The notes: generated by a model from the sequence alone, not told the origin. 64,000 nucleotides of DNA from Apostichopus japonicus (GCF_037975245.1 NC_092563.1:5519501-5583500); one strand, 5' to 3'. Numbered from the stretch's first letter, positions 28,201 to 39,560 are shown. Numbers and translations are program-made.

Positions 28201-28980
28201 TAGGAACATACATTACTTCTCAAGGGATGCAGTCCTCAGTGTGGCACTGGAATTGAATAATTAGGCTTCTATTTAAACTACAAAATGTCGTCCAAGCTTG
28301 CTTGCCAAGAAGTCTTTTGTATATATAATTAACATATATACTCAACTTTGTAAAAAAATAAAGTGAGCTTAAACTTTGGTGTATGCTACATTTTGTGTAG
28401 TAAAAAAAAGGTATTTGTGTGCTGAATGTGACCATTTTCACAGTGTTACTGAATTTTTTTGTTTTCAATCTTTACTCACTTTCATCAGATTAAAAGAAAG
28501 CCTTTATATATCACCTATGGTATCTTTTCCTTCTTTCATATGTCAAAGTGAAAATGTGTGAGTTGTACATAAGTTAAAAAAGGGAGAATTGTTTGAAGCT
28601 AGCCTAACAGAGGCTGTTCTTTAGAGCATTTTCATGTCTGTCAAATTTTCTCTTTGCATTATTTTCATTTGAGTTGTTTCTGTATGTTTATCGTAGTTAC
28701 TATACTATTTCCCTTTTATAACACATCTTAATTTTTTTTTTTTTGCTCTCGGTTATTTTCATAATAAGGATTTCAGTGGTGTCAAGAATTTTGTGCAAAG
28801 TCGTCGTTGGGGATTTCACCCAGCCAGAAAAGTAGGCTCGGTCATATATGTTTACAATTGTGTTTTTTTTTTTCTCTTTGTAAATATGTGTTTTCATACT
28901 CTCTGTCTGCACCCAACAAAATTTGGCTTTAATTGTAGCATTCTTTTCAAGGCTTCTAATAAAGTTTTGTTCTGACCTAC
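25240..28980 (+). other. Region after the CMIP stop, possible long 3' UTR
   Basis: No further coding exon is seen. Candidate AATAAA signals lie at 27207-27212, near 28353 and at 28958-28963. The last is followed by TGTT-containing sequence and would give a 3' UTR of about 3.7 kb. The true cleavage site cannot be decided from sequence. The rest is A/T-rich without recognisable repeats. Confidence 0.35.
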
Positions 28981-30690
28981 CTGAAGAAAATATGAATTAT
29001 GTATTTTGTAATATAAATTTTCTTTCCTGGGTAGCTGCTTTGAAGATATGAAAAGGTCTCAGTGCAGAGGTGGAAATTTTTTTTGAGACAGCTGGAGGTG
29101 TCAGCTGTCGTGGTATCGGACGAAACGTTAGCGTTATGAGATCTCGCATAATTTGTGAAGTTTACGTGTTTGTTCTTTTGTATCTGCTTGTGCCTAGCTT
29201 TTAATGACATTCAGAAACACATTACATCTCATTACAAATGTTGCAGGTGAAGTGTAGGGAGTGGAGCTGCTCTTTGTTACATTCTATGTTTGCATGTCCT
29301 CCTGCCATTACTGATCCAGGTCAGATACAGACTGCATCTCCTGGTAATGGTGTAGGTAAGATGCAGGGGTGTAGCTGCTCTTTCATACAATTTATGGTTT
29401 GCTTGTGAATCTTGACCTTTCATTGCTGGTCCAGGTCAGAGGTATTGCTGTAGAAACACTCAACTCCCAAGACCATCTCAATAAAATAGGTTGCTAAAAA
29501 AATATATTTATTGGATCATTGCAAATGTCACATAAGAAACAAGGGATTATGAAAACTTGTAACATAATATGGTAATTATATTTTAATGTTTGGTGCTGGT
29601 ATTTAAACATTGCTAATTAATCTCTTATGGCAACCAAGAAATAGACATGAAAAATTCCATTCAGAGTAATAAATTATCTGAAATTGTTCTGTCTTTACAA
29701 AATCAGAGAGAGTATATAGAAATAATATAACACATATAAATTGATAAATTGAGGTGTTTGGGGGGGGGGGGGGGGGGATTTTACTTTTGGCCTGGATTAG
29801 CAACCTACCTTAGGGCAATCCAAAAGCATTCTAGGTTTAACTGAATTGATGACATGTGGGCTTGTTAAGAAGGATTTTTTTTTGTTACGGGTTCATTCAG
29901 CAATAGGTACTTCCATATCTTTGCCTCTTTTAACTCTTTTAGTATTACACGCATTTACATGTACAGACGTCCACTTGGCACGTTTCGTTTAATAAAAATT
30001 ATCATCGTCGTTATCACCATCCAGGGAATCCCTACAACTTGATTTGATACCTCAATAAAAAAGAAATACATTTTAGGGCACAACTTGAGAAGGTGTACGA
30101 TTCTATTTCCTCACCTTTGATCCATGAACTGTAAGTGAAACTTGCATTAGCATCTGTGCTGTACCTCTTCTCTATGTGGAAGGAGCCTTAATGGTCATCA
30201 GTTTTGCCCCCAAAATTAAAAAAAGCAAAAGTAAAAAAGTGTCTCAAGTTTCAAAAGTATTTTCCTGGAGGTCGAGACCCCATCAGACGCTTTGCAGAGC
30301 GCCAAATTAGAGGATAAGGGTTAAGAGTGGCTGAAATATGTCTGTTAAAAATATGTTGGATCGTGTGTAATGATCATTTGGATTTCTAAGGAACTTTGGG
30401 AGGGGATTGACCGAAGGGAGGGGGGGGGGGCTGTATTGATGACCTTTGACATTATACAAAACTAAAGGCATTCCTTTCTGTTATTAAAGGATGGTTCCAT
30501 GGTAAACAGCTATTTCCAAAGTTACTGTTTCAAAATTTCGTTTTTAGGTTTCACAAACTACCTCTAGAAAATCTGAGATTTGAGTAGGATGTCACATACA
30601 AACCACGAGAAGCTTGGTTCACGGCAGTCATCATTTCACATGGTTTTGACAAATTTACAAGAAAATCCTGAGAATAGTGCAGACTTAGAA
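28981..30690. other. Intergenic stretch, small internal duplication
   Basis: No gene is seen. Two imperfect copies of about 105 bp lie at about 29242-29340 and 29350-29445, sharing GTAGCTGCTCTTT-type and GGTCCAGGTCAGA-type blocks. A 17-G run sits at 29761-29777. Confidence 0.45.
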
Positions 30691-31220
30691 CATAGAACAT
30701 AGGTGCATTAGCTCTTAAAGGTAACACAGAATGTTGGTGAATGAACTCTAAAGGTAAAGTACTGTAATACATAGGTGGAAGAACTCTAAAGGTAAAGTAA
30801 TACATAGGTGAAAGAACTCTAAAGGTAACACAGAACATAAGTGCATTAACTCTTCAGGTAACTCAGAATGTAGGTGAATGAACTCTAAAGGTAACATAAT
30901 ACATAGGTGAATGAACTCTAAAGGTAACATAGTACATAGGTGAATGAACTCTAAAGGTAGCGTAATACAAAGGTGAATGAACTCTAAAGGTAGCGTTATA
31001 CATAGGTAAATGGTTTCTAAAGGTAACACAGAACATAAGTGCATTAACTATTCAGGCAACTCAGAATGTAGGTGAACGAACTCTATAGGTAACATAATAC
31101 ATAGGTGAATGAACTCTAAAGGTAACATAATACATAGGTGAATGAACTCTAAAGGTAAGGTAATACATTGGTGAATGAACTCTAAAGGTAACATAATACA
31201 TAGGTGAATGAACTCTACAG
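30691..31220. repeat. 33-bp minisatellite
   Basis: The unit is AACTCTAAAGGTAACATAAT followed by ACATAGGTGAATG, 33 bp. Adjacent landmarks are 33 bp apart (31101 and 31134). About 15 copies are present with indels. Because 33 is a multiple of three, minus-strand frames stay open and give an 11-residue repeat; this is not evidence of a gene. The same minisatellite and its right flank recur at 35736-36570. Confidence 0.92.
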
Positions 31221-33690
31221 TTATAATTAATCAAACGTTGATAGAAATTGTTCCAGTTTGAATTATACTGTGCAGGCTTGATTTGAAGGCATTTACTCCA
31301 GAATTATCAAACTGTATTTTTTTTCGGTCATCATGGTAGCCATTGGCTGCTAGTCATACACATACAGTATAATGTATATTGTTACTATTATGATAATTAT
31401 TGTCTAAAATTTAAGTTCTAGTTTAATCTGAAATTGTTGCCCATTTCTGCAATAGCCCTTTTCGCATGTTATTTTCTTGCTTTCCTCTCTCTTTTTTTTT
31501 TTCCTTTTTTTATTATTATTAATATATTTTGGGGGGTATAAGAATTTCTTAAATTTCTGTTTGGAAAAATATTATTCACATTTCCCATATTAATGCTTTA
31601 AATTCTATTTGGTACGTGTGTTTAAGATAAATTGTTATAAATACAAGATTTTACTGAGATGTTATTCGATTGAAGAAGGGGAAGATGGCTTTGGGAGGGG
31701 GTGTTTTGAAAAGGTGAAAGCCATCTCCATGGAGAGATGAAGAAATTAAGCTATTAGTCTCGTATGTTTCGAGGAAGTTTTTTCATTTAATAGCTGTAAG
31801 AAAATTATACTTTTGATGGTAAGGTGACGTTACATCTTGCCTAATTGTCTATCATTATTAATATTATCAATATTATTTTTTTCCCCCGGTTCAAACGTTC
31901 TTCACGGTTGTTAGTAAAGTTGCAGCTGGTGAAAGATAATAAAATTGCCAAATTACCAGTTATCATCTCACCACTGATTTGACTGATGACCACCAAGTGA
32001 CCACATTTGCCAGTATATGTTTAAACAATTCTTAATGCATTTGCAACATTGTCCTCTCCCAACAGTCCCCATTCCCATCCCTGCCTCCATTGCACACTCA
32101 CCAAATTCATCATGGACATATTTATCGTTAGTTTGATGCGTGGAATGGTAAAACTAATGACTTTTTCCTCAAATTCTGGTTGATCCTTGCAGGAATTCTC
32201 AGATATTCGGTTATTAAACAAAGATATCAGTCGAATGTCTGTATAGATTGAACGTGTGTGTCTCTGATGAAATATTCCTGAAGAAATATTATATGATACA
32301 TAAATATAATATATTCATAGATATTGACAAAAGTAAATCGCTGATTAATATTTGTAATACAGATTTCTCCTTGCTGACCTGTCTCCCCACATCTGTAACA
32401 CTCCCGTCACGGGTGTACCGTGATTAGCTAAATTAGGTTGCAACCTGCTACTGTACACACTCATATTTTTGCCTGACTACTGTTCTCTTTATCAAAGTTT
32501 TTTTAGATTAACATTTCAAGTTCTAAAAGGGAATTTCATTGATTTCTAACGGATAGCCCCTCAAATTCTAGAAAGGAAACAATAAATAAAGAAATGTTTT
32601 CTTGGGATTTTTTCTCTTTTTTTATCTTGCTCATCAGGATTGCAGATTTAAAATAGCCGTAGAACAAAGAAGCTTTGTTTTTAAGATTGGTTAAACGAGG
32701 ATGGACAGTTATAAAGCGCATCACAAGGTTTTCTGATACTTGAATGTAATTGGAAGGGTGGAGGGGGTGGTGTTAAGGGACAGTCGTATAATCAAGTACA
32801 CTTGCATGAGGGAACTTGGTTATCCAAAATATGTATTTACTTTTTCCCTGTTTGTGAGCTTTAATCTGGTTTAGGTATGAAACCCTGACTTGACACAACC
32901 AGTGGAAAGCCATTGATAAGAGAGAAAATTGTGAGGTGCTTCACAATTTAATTTGCACTACAGACAAGTTACCCAACCACCCTCAATCATCGCCCCCCCC
33001 CTCCTCCCCATTCTACCCATCCTGTGATGTCACCACTGAATTCCAAGTTTTTTCCGGCAAATAGCGAGGCGATGTGAGGTTTTGTTTAGCTTGCGTTGTA
33101 TGTAATGTAAATTGTGTCAAAAATCGAATTTTCTGCTTTCCCACATAATAGCCACTAATTATCTGTGACATCTCCAGTGTTTAGTTTGTCCTGGTGAGTT
33201 GGCTTGCCCACAAGTCTAGCTGCAGTGCTGTCTGGGTAATTTTGTGGGGAGGGAGTTGGAGTGATGGTCTATATGTTAGTCAAGTTGTGGTGCATATCGT
33301 TTCAGAGAAATTTCATTATTTTTTCATGTTTTATTGATTTTAATTAAGCTCATTGGAAATTGTCAATCTGTGTTCCTATTTATTAATAAAGAAAACAACT
33401 AGGATCTTCTTTTTTCTTCTTTTTCTTTATGTGAAATCAAAATACATGGACGTTTAAGAATAGTGTTAACACCAGCGTCTTGTCATCTTTTGGTGTCTGT
33501 GCAGTAGGAGTCAACCTTATTAAAGAAATTGAACCTTTCTAACGGTGTGGCTGTATGCCTCAATGCATTTGATATTAAGCCTTGTTGAACTTCCGATTTC
33601 TTGGCGAGAGTAAAAGTGAGATGTGCAAATGGTGTGGATGCAAATGTGCAAATGGTATACGCGTATATGTGTGTTAGTACGTGATACACC
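31221..33690. other. Intergenic, no gene
   Basis: The first 80 bp duplicate sequence at about 36495-36570 (AATTAATCAAAC, GTTCCAGTT, CTGTGCAGG, TTTGATTTGAAGGC). The rest is AT-rich with T-runs near 31490 and C-runs near 32993, and nothing codes. Confidence 0.45.
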
Positions 33691-33692
33691 AA

Positions 33693-33823
33693 GAAAACCA
33701 AACGACTGATCCGCTCCCAACCCCAGTCCCCTTGCATCGGGACTGTGACGGGTGTGCATCACCATTCCCCTCGAAAGGGAACAGATACTACACATGATCT
33801 TAGCCAAAAGGCCGAGAAGCGAC
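33693..33823 (-). ncRNA. U2 snRNA-derived copy (5' domain only), likely pseudogene or SINE
   Basis: Read on the minus strand from 33823, the first 45 nt match the 5' domain of U2 snRNA: GTCGCTTCTCGGCCTTTTGG, CTAAGATCATGTGTAGTATC, TGTTC. The GTAGTA branch-site recognition core is intact, and one difference (CATG for CAAG) precedes it. After about nt 45 the sequence leaves U2: a CCCTTTCGAGGGG hairpin, then GATGCACACCCGTC and CGATGCAAGGGGACTGGGG, with no Sm site or 3' stem-loops. It is therefore a truncated derivative. A shortened relative lies beside it at 33852-33933. Confidence 0.6.
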
Positions 33824-33851
33824 TTTTTTTTTAAGGAAAAGTCGCTCAGGA

Positions 33852-33933
33852 AAGAACCTGGGCACGAAAACCAAACTACCAACGACTGATCCGCTCTCAG
33901 CCCCAGTCCCCTTGCATCGGGCCGAGAAGCGAT
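33852..33933 (-). pseudogene. Shortened second U2-derived copy
   Basis: On the minus strand from 33933 it begins ATCGCTTCTCGGCCC, matching the first 14 nt of U2, then jumps directly to CGATGCAAGGGGACTGGGG and GCGGATCAGTCGTTGG as in the neighbouring copy. It looks like an internal deletion of about 55-60 nt relative to that copy. Both copies end in GGTTTTC. Confidence 0.6.
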
Positions 33934-33939
33934 GTATCG

Positions 33940-34130
33940 GTGTCTTTGGAGGTCATGGGTCAGAGAGGTCAAAGTCTGAAAAAATGATAACTCCAAAAGT
34001 AAAGATGAGATGAACTTCATTACATGCTGTGTAGATTCAACCTAGGAAGTTCGTCTCTTTCTTGTTATTTGTGGAGGTCAAAGGTTATTGAGGTCAGAAT
34101 GTTTTACTGTATGCGGTGTAAATGATCTCA
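33940..34130. repeat. Dispersed AGGTCA-rich repeat segment
   Basis: It contains GGAGGTCATGGGTCAGAGAGG, AATGATAACTCCAAAAGTAA and GGAGGTCAAAGGTTATTGAGG. Similar wording (GTCACTAGAGGTCAAATTGTG, ACGATAACTCAAGAAGG, GAGGTTAAAGGTC) occurs at 46945-47120, so a low-copy interspersed repeat is likely. No terminal structure is visible. Confidence 0.45.
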
Positions 34131-34667
34131 GTCAAACGTGCGGGATTACAGAATCCGATTCGATTCTAAACGTTTCGTTTCCCATGCGGGCAATTTGCAT
34201 CTAAGTATTATAAATCGCACGCAAATATCAAATCGAAAAGAAAAATGACATTATGGCATGATATATTGCAACAAATTTAGGTCAATGAAGCTGATCATTT
34301 TGGGAGTTTAGTTACTTCGCCACCCTTCCCTGCCACTCGTCGAACCAGAAACTCTTTGGACTGCAGCCAAATGAACTGATAATCACCGTTCAGTTCTTGG
34401 AAATTGACGACAGACCGATACCGGAAAGCAAACAATGGCTACCGTGATCTCACCGGATGTTGGTATTTTCGTACTCGACTAACATCATGGTAGCAATGTT
34501 CGTGTCGCAACACAATTGTGTGTTGTTGTTTTTTGGGGTGGGAGGGGTGGGGGTGGGGATAGGGTTAAATTAATTTAAGCGCGATGTGGTACCTGCGATA
34601 CATCACTTGTCACACTATAAAAATTTTTGAAGGATCACCTTCTCTCATAGGCTAACGCTTGCCAGGT

Positions 34668-35076
34668 ATTTTCCACCGCTTATTGTGATGTAACAATGAT
34701 GATGCCCGGGTTTATACCGATGATGTGTATCTATGGACGTCATAGTTATGTAAGTACCTCGCTAATACCACGTAAAGTCTTTAGCTGTTAGGTTAATATC
34801 ATCCTTTCTGGGTATTTTGTGTTTAGGGGGGGATGTTGAATATGAAAGAATAACATCGCAAGTAGTACATATTGCCACCGCTTATTGTGATATTACAATG
34901 ATGATGCCCGGGTTTATACCGATGATGTGTACCTATGGAGGTCATAGTTATGTAAGTACCTCGCTAATACCACGTAAAGTCTTATCTGTAAGGTTAATAC
35001 CATCCTTTCTTGTTTTTTTGTGTTTTGGAGGGGGATGTTGAATATGAAAGTATAACATCGAACGTAGTACATATTG
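34668..35076 (+). repeat. Direct tandem duplication, about 205-bp unit, two copies
   Basis: Copy 1 (about 34668-34873) and copy 2 (about 34874-35076) share CCACCGCTTATTGTGAT, ATGATGATGCCCGGG, TTATACCGATGATGTGT, CATAGTTATGTAAGTACC and GGATGTTGAATATGAAAG. They differ by scattered substitutions. Each copy carries a strong donor-like GTAAGTACC after an open segment, but no family is recognised. Confidence 0.88.
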
Positions 35077-35280
35077 CTTTGACAGGGCTTCAATGTAAAT
35101 AACATGGGATTGAAAATAAATATACATAATTTCACATGTGTTTGAGTAACTTTAGGTATAAAGTTAGTTTACATATAGGCTCGATTAGAAAGACGTCACC
35201 GCGTACAACTTATAGTGTGCAATGGTCAATTTTTATTTTCTTCTAGAAGCATGCATAGCCCCTTTGATTAAATAATATTT

Positions 35281-35405
35281 AAATTAATGAATAAATAATT
35301 GATAAACATAAATATATATATATACGCATAATGAATAATTACATGCATAATTCCATACTGACATGCATGGATACACAAACATACACACACATACATATAA
35401 CATAC

Positions 35406-35448
<43 letters not shown>

Positions 35449-35735
35449 CACACGCACACACACATACACACAATTGAACCAAATATAATTTAAAAAGTAG
35501 TCATTTTCAATTTTCTCTAGTTTCAAAACGATTTCTCATCAATTTGCCAGTAAATATCTGATTTATACAATGAGACGGGTTCATAAAATCTAACAAATAT
35601 GTATCGTGATATTTCTGGTAAATTACATGCACATTTTTAGTTCAAATTAATGAATAAATAATTGATAAACATAAATGTAATAAATACATACATACGCATA
35701 ATGAATAATTACATCCATAGTTACATACTGACGCA
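35281..35735. repeat. Duplicated block with AT microsatellite
   Basis: The block AATTAATGAATAAATAATTG at 35283 recurs at 35645, both followed by ACATACTGAC-like sequence. Between them lies a TA microsatellite (35408-35444) and a segment starting CAATTGAACCAAATAT (35470-35645), whose second copy is at 36585-36775. Confidence 0.85.
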
Positions 35736-35859
35736 AAACATAAGTGCATTAACTATTCAGGTAACACAGAATGTAGGTGAATGAACTCTAGAGGTAGCAT
35801 AAATACATAGATGAATGAAATCTAAAGGTAACATAATACATAGGTGAATGAACTCTTAA
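35736..35859. repeat. 33-bp minisatellite, second locus, left part
   Basis: These are units of the same minisatellite as at 30.7-31.2 kb (AGGTGAATGAACTCTA, AGGTAACATAATACATAGG). The array is interrupted at 35860 by the MITE and resumes at about 36435-36490. Confidence 0.9.
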
Positions 35860-36434
35860 AGGATTGGTTCAGGTGTCACAAATGTTTATCTTATATGAAA
35901 GAGGACAATAAAAGAAACCCAATAGTGAAGAAATTATTCCAATATCTTTTTCCGTTTAGGAGATATTCAAGTTTAAAGTTCTATCTGATTGTGTAGAAAC
36001 TGCTGAAACCAGACTAGCTGTGACGTCATATCCTCACATTCCTGAAAAGTCTTTGTTATTTTATTAAAATATTTTGTAAGATTTTATGACTTACAACCAA
36101 AAGATACGTCAGGAGATCTCATATATGTGTCAAGGGAAGTATTTGAGATTTAACATCTGAAGAATGTTTGATTATATTTTTTTAGATTTGTGAAGAAAAA
36201 AATGTAATTATTTTTTAATGAAATATATTGACACATGTTAAGGAAGTGAGGATGTGACATCACACCCTTACAGTTAGTCTTTCTACACCAGTCATTTGCA
36301 AAGAAATTTTGAAATCTTCAAAGTGTGATATCTCCTTAACAGAGAATGCTATCATGGTAGTTTCTTCACTATTCTATTTGTCTTTTTAAGCTCTTTCATA
36401 CAAGCTAGACATGTCAGACACCTGAACCAATCCT
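35860..36434. mobile_element. 575-bp MITE with long imperfect inverted arms, TTAA ends
   Basis: Ends are AGGATTGGTTCAGGTGTC and its perfect complement GACACCTGAACCAATCCT, each bordered by TTAA (35856-35859, 36435-36438). Inverted similarity continues inward for roughly 200-240 bp: ATGAAAGAG...AATAGTGAAGAAA pairs with TTTCTTCACTATT...CTCTTTCAT, and TGACGTCATATCCTCAC pairs with GTGAGGATGTGACATCA. TTAA borders suit a piggyBac-type element, but a TA duplication (Tc1/mariner-type) reads equally well. It has no transposase. Confidence 0.88.
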
Positions 36435-36780
36435 TTAAGGTAACGTAATACATAAGTGAATGCAATCTAAAGGTAACGTAATACATAGGTGAATGAGGTC
36501 TATAATTAATCAAACATTGATAGGACCTGTTCCAGTTGGAATTAAACTGTGCAGGTTTGATTTGAAGGCTTGACACATTCATCCAATTGAACCAAATATC
36601 ATTTACAAAGTATAGTCACATCTGTATACTTTTTCAATTTTCTCTAGTTTCAAAACGATTCCTCATCAATTTGCCAGTAAATTTCTGATTATACGATGAG
36701 ACGGATCAAGAAAATCTAACAAATCTGTTTTGTGATATTTCTGGTAAATTGCATGCAAATTTTTAGTTCAATTTTCGAAA
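36435..36780. repeat. Minisatellite remainder and duplicated flanks
   Basis: Minisatellite units resume (to about 36490), followed by the C block shared with 31221-31300 and the B block shared with 35470-35645 (CAATTGAACCAAATAT, TTTTCTCTAGTTTCAAAACG, CATCAATTTGCCAGTAAAT). This records local segmental duplication older than the MITE insertion. Confidence 0.85.
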
Positions 36781-38076
36781 TATCATGTATGCTAGTTTAT
36801 CAATTGATATAGATATTACAAACAAAAAAAACACTCATACCGATACACTTACATGGTAAAATCGCAAAATCACTACTAGTACTTGAGAACAAACTGTCAG
36901 CCATTTCTTTCAGGCGACAAGAAGGCGAATCAAACGTATATTTGTATTCGGAATTGCGTTATCACGATCGGTCAACCGAACAGGTTCGACAAAACCCGGA
37001 ACTGGAATTGTGTTTTTTTATGAAGGTTTCAACAGGTCTTCCTTTTATTCACCGTAAAAACTCCCGGTCGGAAGTGTGAACGTGACTATGACTATCGTTT
37101 GCATTTTGAGTGACCAAGGATTTTGAAGAATTAATCGTATCGTAAAAGACCTTGTATCTGACTGAACGGATGAGTAATTAAAGGTCAAGTGTCTTTTCAC
37201 CCAATGAAAAAGGAAACCACCGAACGATTATAACAAATATTTCATTGTCTCTTATGATTGCAAGAGTCAATATTGGTGCAACACGTTGCAAATGTGGTCA
37301 TTGATTAAACTCACCACCCACATTTATGCAGACCAAGATTGTTAGAAGTTCTTAAAAGTACTTTACTGTGGTTTCTCTGATCCTCCGCATAATTTCCAAG
37401 ATAATTGACAGCTTTTAAATTAGAAAAATTAAATGCCCACCGACCGGAAGGGGGAAAAACTGTCTTGATTGTGAGACTGTTAAATGAAATTTTGGAATTT
37501 GGATCATATAAGTGACTAGTTTGCTTTCTAGCATATTTTTGGAGGCAAAGCTGATGACCTTGCTTGTAAGTTATTTAAAAGCTTCAAAATATGCCCGTGA
37601 TGTATAGAGACCCATAGATATTGCGTATAGCTTGAATAGCCTATGTGTAGGTCGTGTGTCTATGACGGCATAGGTCACGTGGGTTATATGTCAGCTGTGC
37701 CATGTACCTCAGATTGGCCACACTGACGGACTCATGGTCCGTTAATACATTTGAAAAGGATACGTGAGAGTGGCTAAGCAGACCAGAGTGGGGGGGGGGG
37801 GCGGGATAGCGGAAGGGACTCTCCGTGGATTCGGCGTTTTTCATGTCATTTACAGATAACAACAAAGATTCAGGCCTTATATTAATGTTTGTGATTAGGC
37901 CATTTCCTTCTGAAACATTACGAGAAATCCGCATCCCGTGTCGATATACTGCAAGTATAGTTGTTCAAACCAGGAAATCCGTTACTCTTTATATGGTTCA
38001 TATGTTCTGTATTCACCAGTAAGTATTATCTATAGACGATAGGAACATTTCTTGGGGTGTTACAGCGATTTCGATT
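36781..38076. other. Intergenic, downstream of the P450 gene
   Basis: No gene is seen. A G-run lies at 37791-37801. The motif ATAGGTCACGTGGGTTAT at 37670-37687 is repeated in inverse orientation near 44484-44519, on the other side of the P450. A polyadenylation signal for the minus-strand P450 could not be fixed. Confidence 0.45.
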
Positions 38077-38258
38077 TTATCTTTCCGTTACGCGGACTCT
38101 GAACGGTAAAGGTGATCGCGCTACACCGGTAGTACCAGTAGTGACTGAGGGCGTTTCATGACCATCGGGTGTTTTCAAGGTAAATTTCTGCAAGACACTG
38201 CACGTTATCACAAAAAGCTCCCTCCACGCTAATTGTTCACCAATACAGGAACGCATAC
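38077..38258 (-). CDS. Cytochrome P450 exon 3: heme-binding loop and C-terminus
   Basis: On the minus strand the exon follows the acceptor gtccacag, and two bases complete a Gly codon. It reads GMRSCIGEQLAWRELFVITC and ends ...SPLPFRVRVTER before TAA at 38077-38079. With exon 2 it forms the heme loop LGMGMRSCIG, where Cys439 should be the axial thiolate. The usual first Phe of FxxGxRxCxG is Leu432. The exon is 182 bp and encodes 59 complete residues plus the stop. Confidence 0.93.
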
Positions 38259-38618
38259 CTGTGGACAGGACAAAGAAAGATAATATTTACATATAGGGCT
38301 GTTGATGAGATCAAACTGCATGAGACAATGATAGAATATAAAATACGAATAGATGAATCCATGGCAAAGTATACGTATGAATTTGCAGAGTCGGTCCAGG
38401 GTAGAATGCGGGGCTCGTGAAAGGGTGACTTATTGATCTGCACATGGTCGAGGAGTACTAAGTTAGTTCGAACTGGCTTCCGGTTCATGGGTTTCGACGT
38501 ACCACCTCCCCCCCCCCCCCACTTCAGTCTCCACCCCTCCCCCAGCCGTCTGAATTGGAGCTTATGCGCGGAAAAGCCGTGTACAGACATGGTTCACAAG
38601 AAGGATAACATTTCTTAC

Positions 38619-39560
38619 CCATTCCAAGCGGAATCAATTCTTTTGGTCTGTGATATTTTCCCTCGGCGTCTAAGAACCTCTCTGGTTTCAGTTTTTCTGG
38701 TTCCGGGAATATTTGTGGATCCATCATGATACTGTTAAGATTTGACATAAAGGTAGTTCCAGTAGGAAATCGGTAGCCTTGGAAGGAGACGTCTTTAGTA
38801 GCGACTCTCGGAACGCCCAATGGCGTGACATTCGCTAGCCTCGCACATTCCGCGACCGTTGCTTGCAAGTAAGGTAAGCGATTTCGGTCTTCATATGTCG
38901 GAGAGGATTTCCCAAGAACGCTGTCGATTTCAGTTTGACATTTAACCTGAACTTTCGGGTTATTTATAAGATAAACCAAAACCGATGAAAGTAAGTTTTT
39001 TGGTACATTAGTGCCACCTAGGAACATTTCAAAGGCTGCCATGACTAGGTTATCATCAGTGAAGTGATGATGTCCCAGGGACTCACTGTTATTTTGTTGC
39101 ATAAGCAAATAGCCATCGATATAACAAGATGGCGTCGCGGACTCATTAGCCAAGTAATGTTTGCGTTCTTTGATCAACTTGTTGATCAAAACCTTGAACC
39201 CTGAAAGTTTTCTCTTGATTTCCGCCGGTGATCCAAACGGTAAGTTGAGTGAGTAGTATAACGTAGCTGGACCGTGTTGTGTGAAGACAGTATCCATGGC
39301 TTCAACTAAAACCTTAAAATCTTCGCTAGAGTAATCGAGCCTCTTTCCGAAAGTTATCTTAGTAAGGATGTTGTACAAAGCTGGTCGGTAGAGGTCCCGT
39401 TGAATATCTATCGAGTCCTGTGATTGGTCAGTTAACCTTTGCACGATTATCTTTGTTTCATCCGCGACAGCTTGGTCTAAATATTCTGACGCCTTTTTGA
39501 AAAAACCTATTGCGTAATGCCTTTGGCAAGACCAAGATTTTCCTGATGCGGAGGCGGGAC
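38619..39560 (-). CDS. Cytochrome P450 exon 2: most of the catalytic domain
   Basis: This large 942-bp exon lies between ccctaccctgcag and gtaagaaa on the minus strand. In the 494-aa numbering it carries the C-helix WSCQR (130-134), an I-helix region FLGGTNVPKN (300-309), the K-helix ExxR as ECAR (358-361) and PERF (413-416). The order and spacing are those of a class II microsomal P450 of the CYP2 clan, closest by eye to CYP1/CYP2-like enzymes. The I-helix is unusual: A/G-G-x-E/D-T is replaced by G-G-T-N-V. Substrate cannot be inferred. The reading frame is intact, so a recent pseudogene is unlikely. Confidence 0.95.

Noticed and set aside
30551-31044. Minus-strand frames with an 11-residue repeat
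   Set aside because: The 33-bp minisatellite unit is a multiple of three, so open frames arise automatically.
33693-33823. Functional U2 snRNA gene
   Set aside because: Only the first 45 nt match. The Sm site and 3' stem-loops are absent.
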